This document shows, in pieces, positions 12,185 through 21,834 of a stretch of DNA of 64,000 nt. Where the stretch lies: the NCBI RefSeq assembly GCF_004011695.2, contig NC_082417.1, positions 1,426,001 to 1,490,000 on the forward strand, given 5' to 3'. The notes below the pieces were generated by a model, which saw only the letters and a list, made by a program, of their open reading frames with translations, was not told the origin of the DNA and searched no databases. The number at the start of each line of letters is the position of its first letter. Position 1 is the first letter of the stretch. Both the position numbers and the translations under genes were made by a program. This stretch comes from Ascochyta rabiei (Eukaryota; Ascomycota; Dothideomycetes; Pleosporales; Didymellaceae).

Positions 12185-12692
12185 GTGCGTGTATCTAAGT
12201 TACGTGTAAGTTAAAGAATAATATATCTACGAGTTAGATTATAGCTCTGTAAGTTGCGTATAAGTTAAAGAACAATATATCTATAACTTAGACTATAGCT
12301 CTGTAAGTTACGTATAAGTTAAAGAATAATATATTTACAACTTAGATTGTAGCTCTATAAGTTATAGGTAAGTTATAGCATAATTTATCTATAACTTAGA
12401 TTTTAGCTTTGTAAGTTGCGTACATGTTAAAGAACAAAATATCTACAACTTAGATTATAGCTCTGTAGGTTGCGTGTAAGTTAAAGAACAATGTATCTAT
12501 AACTTAGATTGTAACTCTGTAAGTTACGTGTAAGGTAAAGAACAATATATCTACAACTTAGATTATAGCTCTGTAAGTTGCGTATAAGTTAAAGAATAAT
12601 ATATCTACAACTTAGATTATAGCTCTGTAATTTACAGGTAAGTTATAGCACATTATATCTACAACTTAGATTATAGCTCTGTAAGTTATATA
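12185..12692 (-). repeat. 54-bp satellite array
   Basis: Tandem copies with a regular 54-bp spacing of the GCTCTGTAAG anchor (12244, 12298, 12352). The same satellite occurs in the opposite orientation at about 58030-58388 and 59235-60180. It ends at a TA where the next TIR element begins. Confidence 0.88.
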
Positions 12693-13440
12693 ACGCACCC
12701 TACGGGCCGGCCGCTTACTAAGCGAGCCGCCCACGCTGTTTTATTAGAGAAAACCAAGAATCTAAGGCTTAATTATTCTAGATCTACTATATAAAACTCT
12801 TTAAAATCTCTATAGAGTATTTCTACATATATAAATATTAATCTATTAGGTTTTTAGAGTACTACTAACTATATTAGGTATAGCTGTCTAATAACCCTAC
12901 TTTCTAGAGGTTCCTAAACTCTAGATCTCTAAAACTACTAACTCTAGAGCTTAGAAATTTTAGATATCTATAAAATATAGTTTATATATAATATACTAAG
13001 AGTATAGTAATTTATTATAGTGTGCTGGTGCACAGAGTAACTACCTCGGTAATACTGGTGAACAGGGGGGATAACCTCGGTAATCCCTTAGATGCCAGGT
13101 ATAAGAGGGGCATCCATCTATCTAATAGACAGACACCTTACTACCTTACAACCTACCTACAATCTATCTCTCTACATCTATCCTTCTCTTTCGTCTCTCT
13201 CTCTCTACCTACTAACGGGTGCTTTCTACTCCTGTTCAATAGTAGTTATAAGGTACTTTGCAAGGATTAAGTAGCTCTAAAATCTAGCTGTCTGAACTCT
13301 AAATAGCTTACCTAATATAGCTACTAAACCTATGCAATTTTAATAGATTCTGCGTTATATGTATGTATATCTATGTTAAAATTTTTAGACTGGTAGCTGC
13401 TATCTTTGTAGAGATATTAAGAGAAACGTAGATTCTTGGC
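12693..13440. mobile_element. Truncated TIR element in the satellite
   Basis: The left end follows a TA and reads ACGCACCCTACGGGCCGG, the same ACGY...CTACGG style as the pogo-type TIRs nearby. An inner inverted match (CCAAGAATCTA / TAGATTCTTGG) occurs near 12755 and 13430, but the outer right TIR is missing, so the element is truncated at the junction with the satellite leader. No transposase frame is visible. Confidence 0.5.
13020..13280. repeat. Possible solo LTR
   Basis: A patch starting TGTGCTGGTGCACAGAG with GC-richer, non-RIP composition, a CCTCGGTAAT motif repeated about 40 bp apart, and a pyrimidine-rich end resembles a copia-type LTR. I could not define its 3' end or a target duplication, so this is only a suggestion. 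ORFs here are not credible. Confidence 0.25.
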
Positions 13441-13622
13441 AAAAGTGAGCGCCTACAACAGCACCCCCTTCCAGCGCTAATAACTCAACAAGTACTGCTT
13501 AGTCTGGAATTCTGAAGAGTATGTTCTCTTTGCGCAATCATGCGCTTCCTATCCTACCCTAAAATTCAAAATTTAAATTTTTAATGTTTGTTTAACCTTA
13601 TACCTGTTTTCCCTCTTCTAAT
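13441..13622 (-). repeat. Satellite leader unit, minus orientation
   Basis: Reverse-complement copy of the unit at about 56617-56795 and 58387-58555. Shared landmarks are the GCGCTGGAAGGGGGTGCT segment, the AAATTTAAATTT palindromic tract and a GCGCA-AT-TGCGC core. Together with the 54-bp array at 12185 it mirrors the arrangement at 56.6-60.2 kb. Confidence 0.8.
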
Positions 13623-13917
13623 AACTTTATACAACGTACCCTACAGAAAAATAGAACACTAAGCAAGTGGAACACTCTAAATTCTTACTGAAAACTACCA
13701 AAATCACAACTCTTTATCTTAACAACCACTACATAGAATTGTCTGTAATTCTTACAATAAAGCTGCACCTATAGAAATAAGATCATTTAACGTACCCCAC
13801 GGACAAAAGAATCAACAGACGAGAGAATCACTTTTACCAAGCCCCCACCAAAACTCACCCCATTATGGCCCAAAACACCACAAACTGGCGCTGCACAAGG
13901 CAAGACAAGCTGTAATA

Positions 13918-16009
13918 TTACTTAGAGACTACTTCTACATTATTCTTGCACGTTTTCGGGTTATGTCTAGTCTTACTGCACTATCTATAGCGCCTTTAGG
14001 TTAGCTTAGCCCCATCAGCGCGCACCTACTTCTTTACCTTCTTACCATCACTACGCGCTCTAAACTCTTTTAGAGCTGTTAATTGCTAGCCCTCTTTAAC
14101 TATTAGAGTACCTTCTTTCTTAACCTGCTTTCATTTGTGTAATTTTTGTTGTGTAGCTGCCTTATTAGCAGCTTAAAGCTTAGTAATCTTCTGTTGCGCT
14201 AACACTAGCTTGTGCGTAATTATAGCTGCCCCCTTTAAGACCTTCTTAAACGCTTTAAATATAGAGGTAGGCAAGCTATCTATATACCTCTAAATCCTTA
14301 TCTTTACAAGCGTTAATTGCAACCTAAGTTTAAGGGTGTTGCTTAGGGTTTACAACTGCTAGAGCTTGTTGTTAACAGGTAGTAGTAGTAATAGAGTGCG
14401 CAGCTTTACATTAAGGCTGCTTATAACCTGTTCTAGGTTAAACAGGACTAGTCTAGCGCCTTAGAACCCTCCCTAGATATTGCTAGGAGTAATTGCAGCG
14501 TTGTAGGCGCGTATAAAGCATAGCAGGAACTTAGTCTTTATAATATAGTTAATCTAGTTATATATAACGTACTCTACGGGCGAGTCGGACACACAGGCGA
14601 GTCGGACACTTAAATTCACACCAAAAATCACAATTCTTAAACCTTAATATCTCCACAACTACACAATAAAATTATTTAAAAATTAATATACTACGCTGCA
14701 TGTATATAAAGATAAAGACTATAGAAGCGCTTAGCTTTCCTACTATTAATGTAGAAGTTAGTAGGTAAGATATAAAATACAGGGATTATTTTAGCGTACT
14801 TTTAAATACCTCTATGTGTATCTATAATAGAGCTTAGTGCTTCTAGACTCTTTATTTTTATATAGATGCAGTATAGATTTTAAATTTCTAGACAATTTTA
14901 TTGTGTGGTTGTAGAGATATTAAGGTGTAAGAATTGTGATTTTTGGTGTGAATTTGAGTGTCCGACTCGCCTGTGTGTCCGACTCGCCCGTGGAGTACGT
15001 TAAGTATTTTAGCTTAGCGCCTATATACCTTCTTTAAAGCAGTAAAACAAGCTATATTAAGAGGCTGTGTAAGGTGCAATAAGTAAGGAGGTAAACAGAG
15101 AGCAATAATCTTAGTATCCTTACAGTACTACTAGAATTTAAGAAAGTTGTAGCTCTTATAACTATTAATAATAAGTAAATAGTAGGTGCTAACAGTACGC
15201 TCCTTTATATGCCTGTTAAAGTGGCTTATCTAGTCTAGACTAAGCTTGTTAGTAGTCCAGCCGTTATTAGAGACTCTAATAACCTAGTCTTAAGGCAGAT
15301 CCTCTTCTTTATACCAGGCAGAGATGTAGTAGTAGGCCTTAAAGATAAGAAAGGCTGGAATAGCCTATCCTTTAGCATTAATGCCTACTATAGCCGTAGC
15401 CTACTTGCAGTTGCCTAGCTAGAGTGCCTTTAGCTAACCTTGTTATTCTAAAGCTGTAACAACTACTCCTAGGGAGATCTAGCCTATTATAAAGCCTGTC
15501 TTGTTAAAGTTGTATATGTCTTTATCCTAGATGCTATACTTAGCTTTAATGTTTGCTACTAGGCTAAACTAGCCCTGCAGAACCTTAGGATCCTTATAGA
15601 GAGCTCTCTTATAGTTATACTTGCAATTAAACTTAACTTTAAGCTCTAGGTGTTGCTTAGCAAACATACTAGGCTAGTTTGTGCTAATAGGGCCTAGATT
15701 ACGCTTAGCGCATAAAGAATTAGCTATAGTAGCTATATCTAAGAGCTAAGGGGAAAATCCTTACGCGTCTAGCTTAAGGACATATTTAATAATTACCTTT
15801 TCCTTATTATTGTCCAGCTTCTGTAAGTTAGCTATAGAATTAGCGCGTAAAGGTTGTCCTGCGTGTTGCTTACTTAGTGTAGCTTAAGGAACTCTGTAGA
15901 TAGCTACAGCGCGTTGCTAAGAGAGAGTTACGTCTTGTTTAAGAGCCTAGAGCGCAAGCTGTATCTAAGCTTCTTTTAACGCGTCTAAATAGTGTTGTTA
16001 AGAAGGCAT
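13918..16009 (-). pseudogene. Fot1/pogo DDE transposase, RIP-degraded
   Basis: The minus-strand frame starts at the ATG at 16009 and shows the N-terminal basic helix-turn-helix region typical of Fot1 transposases. It ends near 13918 after a C-terminal zinc-knuckle-like CSKTRHNPKTC. Numerous TAG/TAA codons occur, and a MITE (14577-15000) splits the gene. The DDE catalytic order is inferred from the family; I did not resolve every catalytic residue here. Confidence 0.7.
14577..15000. mobile_element. 424-bp MITE related to the pogo at 36275
   Basis: TA duplications at 14575-14576 and 15001-15002 flank TIRs of over 100 bp beginning ACGTACTCTACGGGCGAGTC. Each TIR holds a duplicated GCGAGTCGGACAC motif. 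The same paired motif (GAGTCGGCCAC type) occurs in the TIR of the pogo at 36275-38137, so this is likely a non-autonomous derivative of that family. Confidence 0.85.
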
Positions 16010-16616
16010 TATTATGTAAAGGGTGGTTTGGTAGGGGCTTGGCAAAAGTGATTCTCTTGTCTGTTGATTCTTTCGTCTGTGGGGTACGTTAAAAGTCTTA
16101 GAGTGCTAGAATCTACAATACAGAAGTTATTAAAAGATTACTGTTTTGTAGGGGTTTTTGCAGGCTATCTCTATAACAATTATAGCTATAAAGCTAAAAC
16201 CTAATTATATACTTATAAATACCTATGCGATATGTTCCCAAGAGGTTTAAATTATTCTATAAGGTAGTCGTTAAGACAAAGAGTTGTGATTTTTGTGATT
16301 TTTGGTGAGATTTTGGAGTGTTCCTCTCGCTTAATGCTCTACTCGTCCGTAGGGTACGTTAGCTAGAGTAAAATTTCCTATAAATTAAGGTTAAGATCAT
16401 TTTAAATAATTATTTACTCTTTAGTACTTACAAGCTTTAGGTAGTAAGTAGGTATTTTAGTATAAAATAAGAGTTTTTTAGTCTATTAATATAGAGTCTA
16501 CTATTTAATATTAAAAATAATTGTAGTAGTATAGTAGCTTTATAATCAGTTAGAATTATATATTTAGAAGGTAAGCTAAAGTATACCTTAATATTTAATT
16601 AATAATATATTATATA

Positions 16617-18463
16617 ACGTGTTTCACCACTAAGTAGTCACCACCACCAAGCGGTTACTCCTCACCAAAATCGCGACTATTACAGACTATTACCACTGCA
16701 CCACAACACTGCACTAATAATTACTCTAGCCTAATATACTATTTAGAAGCGTTACTATTATCTATATCTATAATTCCTGCTGTACAGGTACGCGTGTTAT
16801 AGCTAGTCTTGCTACAACACCTACAGTGCCTTTCCTTGTGTACCCTCTTTGCAGGCTGTTTAGCTGCCTCCCTACTACTATAGTCCTTCTTAGCCATTAA
16901 ATCCTGTACGTCACCTACTATAAGACTCTCCTCTATTTAAATATACTTTCTTTTACAACTACGCTGCTCTATTAGAGTAGCTATTGCCTTACAAATACTA
17001 GCTAGTTCCCTTACCTACAACACTAAATTATAACCTATAATAGCTATACCTTTTATAAGTAAATTAACAGCCTATAGAAGAGGAGAGACTAATAATTCTC
17101 TATGCCTTTGTATGCGCTTATAACCTAGCGTTAATTGCGCCTCTATCTCCTTTAGGGTAGCTGGCGTTTTTAACTCCTATAGGGTAGCCTCTAGTAGTAG
17201 AGGTGTCAGCGTGTAAAGCACTACATTAAGCTTTAATAGCACTTGCTCTAGGTTTTAGGGTACTAAACTAGAGCCTCTAAAGCTTACTAGGATATTTTCC
17301 TTTGTAATTGCCTTATTAAAAGTAATATAAAAGGCTAGCAAAAACGTCTCTTTCTTAACTTGCGTAACAGAGTACCTTACCTAGCTATTAATCTTAGCAG
17401 AGTACGCCTACTTTAAAGGGGCAAAACAGCCTACATTAAGCGGCTGCAGTAGGTGCAATAAGTAAGAAGGCATATAGAGAGTAATAATCTTCTGTTCCTT
17501 ACAGTACTTATAGAATTTGTAGCTCTAGTAGCTCTTGTAGCTGTCTATAATTAGCAGATAGTACACGCCTACAGTACGCTCCTTTATATGCGTATTAAAG
17601 TGCTTTAGCTACTTTACACTAAGCTTATTTGTTGTCTAGCTATTAGCGCTAGTCTTAATTACCTAGTTGCAAGGTAGTCCTGTATACCAGCTTAATATAA
17701 GGACCTTACTACTAAAGATAATAAAGAGTAGGATAGCCTACCTACTAGCGCAGATGCCCTAGATAATTATAACCTAGTTACAATTGCCTAGCTATATCTT
17801 CTTAGGATTACTTTGCTTCTTAGAGCCTATAAAGACTATCTAAGCAGTAATTATACCTATTATAAAGCTAGACTTATTAAAGTTATATATGTCTTTATCT
17901 AGGATCCTATACTTCTCCTTTATATTCCTAACTAGCTTAAACTAGGGCTCTATAATACGTAGATCTTTGTTTAGGGCTTATTAACAATTATATAAGCAAC
18001 TGTGTTAAAGCTTAACCTCCTTAGTACGCGTCCTAAACCTGTCTACCTAGTTCTTACTAATAGGTCCTTTACTACATGCAGTAAGGAGATTATTAGCTAT
18101 TTCTTGCACTATAGTCCTTGTAGCGCCTATTTCTTATGTATCTAGCTTAAGTATACATGCTACTATTACCTCCTCCTCTGTCTTGTCTAGCTTGCTTAAG
18201 TTAGGTTAACAGTTACGTTAGGCGCGCTTTCTAGCGCGTTGTTGTACTAGCGTTATTTAGAAGACATTAAATGCTCTAGACACGTATTTTATAGTATTAG
18301 GAGGGGTAGCTTAGGTAGCCTAGATAGCAAGGTAGAGTGTGCCTTTGTTATAGGTTAATTGTGTGTTATGTTGTAGTGGCATTGTTGTAATAGTCTGTAA
18401 TAGTCGCAATGTTGGTGAGGAGTGACCGCTTGGTGGTGGTAACCGCTTAGTGGTGAAACACGT
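16617..18463 (-). mobile_element. Fot1/pogo element, second family
   Basis: 1847 bp. TIRs ACGTGTTTCACCACTAAG on the left and CTTAGTGGTGAAACACGT on the right, with TA duplications at 16615-16616 and 18464-18465. The TIR contains a subrepeat around CACCACCAAGCGGT. Transposase on the minus strand. Confidence 0.9.
16739..18382 (-). pseudogene. Fot1/pogo DDE transposase, one frame with many stops
   Basis: From the ATG at 18382 to the stop at 16739 a single frame of 548 codons can be followed without frameshift, broken only by TAG/TAA at expected Trp/Gln positions. Family landmarks are YNFNKSSFIIG (normally ...E.G...G) for the first catalytic block, LIIDSYKSYKS for the second DDE block (usually D-G/S-H-x-S), and LLHLLQPLNVGCFAPLK downstream. 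The C-terminus has a zinc-knuckle-like CRCCSKTSYNTRTC with His read as Tyr. Length and order fit Fot1-type transposases. Confidence 0.85.
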
Positions 18464-18560
18464 TAGTTTAGATATAATAATAGAAAAAGAGTAGTAGCAA
18501 TCTTAGTATATTCTAGTAGGTTTAGTAAAATATATAGGCTGGTAAAAGGGTATAAGGTAC

Positions 18561-19332
18561 TACGCTGGCAAAAGGGTAGAGGGTACCCTAGGGTTAGGTA
18601 GGGGTTAGGTACAGTCCGCACGGACGTTAGGTAGGGGTAGGGTAGAGGTAGGGTCCACATGGGGTAGGGGTAGGGTAGAGGTACCTCTAGCGTGGGGTAG
18701 GGGTAGGGTATGGTCTGCACGGACCAGGGGTAGGGGCAGGGTAGGGTAGGGTTTGGGGTAGGGTCTGTAAGGAAGAGGTAGGCCTAAGTAGGGCCTGTAG
18801 GTGTCGGCGTGTAACTCTTTAACTAAAGCAGTTATTGCAAAACTATGTACTGCGGAAATGTAGAGTAAAAGAAGCGCTTTCAAACGGTCTATATACAGTA
18901 ACATTATAAGCAAAACAAGTAGAGTTACAGTAGTTATTGTGTAAATCCTAGGTTGTTATAATTTAGGCCAACGTAGCAAATGCTCTAGCTCTATTAGTTT
19001 TGCTTAGAGTCTCACGGTATATAGACCGTTCGAAAGCGCTTTCTTTGCTCTACATTTCCGCAGTACAAAATTTTGCAATAACTGCTTTAGTTAAAGAGTT
19101 AGACGCCGACACCTACCCTACCCAACCCCTACCCCTACCCCATGTGGACCCTACCCTACCCCTACCCCTACCCCATGTAGACCCTACCCTACCCCTCCCC
19201 GTACCCCATGTGGACCCTACCCTACCCCTACCCTCTTGGCAAGGAATTAGCGTGGGTAGGGGTAGGGTAGGGTAGGGGTACATCACGTGATGTACCCTAC
19301 CTCTACCCAACCCCTACCCTTTTACCACCGTA
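18561..19332. mobile_element. Palindromic foldback element B
   Basis: Same family as 9941-10794, in reverse orientation: TIRs TACGCTGGCAAAAGGGTAG / CTACCCTTTTACCACCGTA, GGGTAG-type arrays at both arms, a central palindrome near 18920-18990, and the ACATCACGTGATGT tip near 19285. Unlike the other two copies, its flanks (TAAGGTAC and CCTATATT) do not match, so it lacks a target duplication. Confidence 0.8.
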
Positions 19333-19433
19333 CCTATATTACGTAGCTTTAGTAGTAGAATACGTTAGGTATAGTTTATATATACAAGTTAAGGTTAAAA
19401 TTAAGAAGAACATTACTAGTTTTGTGTTTTGTC

Positions 19434-20661
19434 TTATACACCCACGCAGACATAGTTATTAGGCCAGAGTGTGGCACAAGTGCTTCCAACAGCAGGATTC
19501 CATTTGTAAAAGTCGTTCAAGGCAATCTTGTTTGCAGTTGCAATTGCCGCACAGCCATCGTTCTTTACGACCTTGTAAAACTTCTTGCAGTTGTTAACCA
19601 TGCCCGTCTGGAAAGGTGTTGGGGTGGCAATGCCGTTTCCAGTCTTTGTAGGACTTGGCGTGGGCGTGCGACTGGGGCACACGTATTCGCCTTTGGACAC
19701 GTTGAATGTACATGGGAGAGGCATTTCCCAAGGCTTGGTGCTTGTAGGAGTTACCTGGGTGATGAGAGTCGTTGGGCTGACGCTGATAATTGAAACGCAG
19801 ACGTAACTTCTTGCCTGTAGTCCGGCGCATGTATTTCCCACTGCGGGGTTCCACGCGTAGAATTGATCGAGGGTGATTCCACGGCTCTTTGCAATAACGT
19901 AGCAGGCATCGTTGTCTTTAACAAGATAGAAGTCATCACAGTTACTAGTCATGCCTGACTGGATTGGCGAAGGAGTGCTTACCCCATTTGATGGGGCTGT
20001 TGGCGAAGGTGTGCTGGACGGTTTCTGGGTGGAACTAGGAGTTTTGGTGGGACTAAGAGTCTGGGTACCCCTGACTAAACCGACACAAATGTAATTGTTT
20101 GGCTAAAGAGTCTGACAATTGTTGCCAACGGCAGGATTCCATGCGTACAGCTGGTCCAACGAGATGGAGGATTTGGAGGCGATATTGTAGCAAGTATCGT
20201 CTTTAATGACCAGATAAAATTTGTTGCAGTTGTTGACTATCCTGGTCTGTACAGGGCTAGGAGTAGCAACTCTATTGGTTGGTGTCGGTGGTGTTGGTGG
20301 TGTGGAGCTTGTCGACGGCGTCGGAGGATCTGGGGTGAGACCCCAGTTTCGCTCGACACAGTACGAGTTGCCCACAACAAGCTTACAGCTTAATCCAACA
20401 GACGGATTCTGAGCCAATTAGTACCACTCGAGTATCAGAATGATGTTATGCTAAACCCACATAATTGCTGAAGTCCGTGGCTGTAATTAGCCAGCTGGTT
20501 GCAATCGTCTTGCAGCTCTTATTGCCAGTAACAACCTCCTATGAAGAGCAATCTGAGGCAGTATCTGATGCTGCAGTGGTTGGTGGGTCGATCAGATATG
20601 CGCTTGTACACGATATCGCTGCAGCTAAACCGGCTAGTCGTTAAAGACGGTGATTAAGCAT
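19434..20661 (-). pseudogene. Secreted four-LysM protein, RIP-inactivated
   Basis: LysM domains bind chitin oligomers; secreted fungal LysM proteins act outside the cell, masking or shielding chitin. The gene runs on the minus strand from the ATG at 20661. Exon 1 is 20461-20661, the intron is 20409-20460 (52 nt, GT...CAG, CTAAT branch-like site), and exon 2 ends at the TAA at 19434. The total is 1176 nt (391 codons). A hydrophobic N-terminus (RLAGLAAAIS) fits a signal peptide. Four LysM modules follow, the first split by the intron; the others share the NPAVG signature and are separated by Pro/Thr/Ser linkers. Three premature stops are present: TAA at 20641-20643, TAG at 20539-20541 and TAG at 20103-20105. 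The two TAGs sit at Trp positions. It shares the island with another LysM gene and a chitinase. Confidence 0.88.
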
Positions 20662-21834
20662 GGTCGCTGTCTTTGCGCAAAAATGAAAGAAGGAATGCGG
20701 AAGTAGCTTGGATAGAATCACACGGGTTTGGAAGTACCAAACTCTTTCTGCTTCTTCAATATCTTTTATACCAATTATCTCATGTCCAGATTTTAATGAA
20801 CTGATGCGCCTAATGGTGGGTCTGAAGCAATGTCGCTTCTGGATTTTCTTGGTACACGAGATAGTCTACTGCCAATTTCTTTTCTCTGAAGCACAACCGT
20901 GGCTAGAATTCATCCTTTAAGGCTCAGATAGGCAGGAGAGACAAGGCATTGTACCTCGGCTAAGGATCGGAGATGAGTAGTAGGTAAGGGACTAACATTA
21001 CTGCCGTTTCTATTCTGTAGTATATACTCCATTTTGCACGTCTAACCGTTCAAGGCGTCCTCTATTAAGGTCGGTGTGATGAGCTATTACTGCGCTCCAC
21101 GTGAGCGTATTTCGAGCCAGCGGAACATGTTGGTGGCGCTTCGGATTTTTTTACGCTACTACCTAAGTTGGCACAATAAATCTGACGTTTGCTTGTATGC
21201 TTGCTATTTGCTTTCTTTAAGGATGCTTCTGAGGCGGAACGACATGCGTAGGGCCAAGTGTATGGTTCTATAACCTCTATTTCACCATACGAGGTTGGTA
21301 CTTGGACTCTCTGCTCTACTAGGACTGGTGTGTAGGAGTTGTACCAGTGCCTCGCGGTATCAGCGGTATTCCCTGGCCTAGGTATGTCAGTTAGGTAATA
21401 TGCTGTTATACCCTGCAGCCCGATGTCACCTTGACTGGATCAGCCCGAAGGATCGAATTGAAGCCTATGCTAACGTAGTCTGTCAAGTCTGGCATTGTCC
21501 ACATATGATCCCACGGACGCATCTTTGCAGCGCGAATGAGCCTAGAAGAGATCAGCAAGACAATGGTGTGAGGGGCCGCTTGCACTAGTGCCTTGGCATC
21601 CGTGCTGTGCTCGGGACAAGCAATTTAAAGGTGCGGGTATACGGCCGCGTCGGTCCGATCGCTCAAAAGAAACGAGCACCATCGTACTCGCTTCGGGTAC
21701 TGTACCTAGTGGCCTAGTTAAGGCTTTGCCGCAACCGCGCATGTGATTGGGAGAAGCTTCCGCTGCATCGAACTTACACCGCAGCGAGACCTCCGCCAGC
21801 AAACGTCGCGTTCTACCGGTAGCAAACACCAACG
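20662..21834. other. Divergent intergenic region between LysM and ankyrin genes
   Basis: About 1.2 kb of near-neutral composition without repeat signature. Short ORFs exist on both strands but none has a recognisable domain. It must contain both gene promoters; I could not pick a specific core element. Confidence 0.5.

Larger units (their letters stand above)
13790..16089 (-). mobile_element. Fot1/pogo element, nested
   Basis: TIRs begin ACGTACCCCACGGACAAA on the left and end with the matching GTGGGGTACGT; TA target duplications lie at 13788-13789 and 16090-16091. The transposase is on the minus strand. It is itself interrupted by a 424-bp MITE at 14577-15000. Confidence 0.88.
13634..16359. 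mobile_element. Outer TIR element hosting a pogo insertion
   Basis: The left end (ACGTACCCTACAGAAAAATA) and the reverse complement of the right end (ACGTACCCTACGGACGAGTA) match for more than 100 bp with scattered transitions. Without the 2.3-kb insertion at 13790-16089 it would be about 420 bp, a MITE with TA-type target (right TA; left now CA). The unrelated TIRs of the inserted pogo show these are two different families. Confidence 0.8.

Noticed and set aside
12185..12692. CRISPR-like array
   Set aside because: Units are contiguous 54-bp satellite copies without unique spacers, in a eukaryotic genome.
19585..19854. Overlapping ORFs on the plus strand of the LysM gene
   Set aside because: They are shadows of the LysM frames, which show clear domains on the minus strand.
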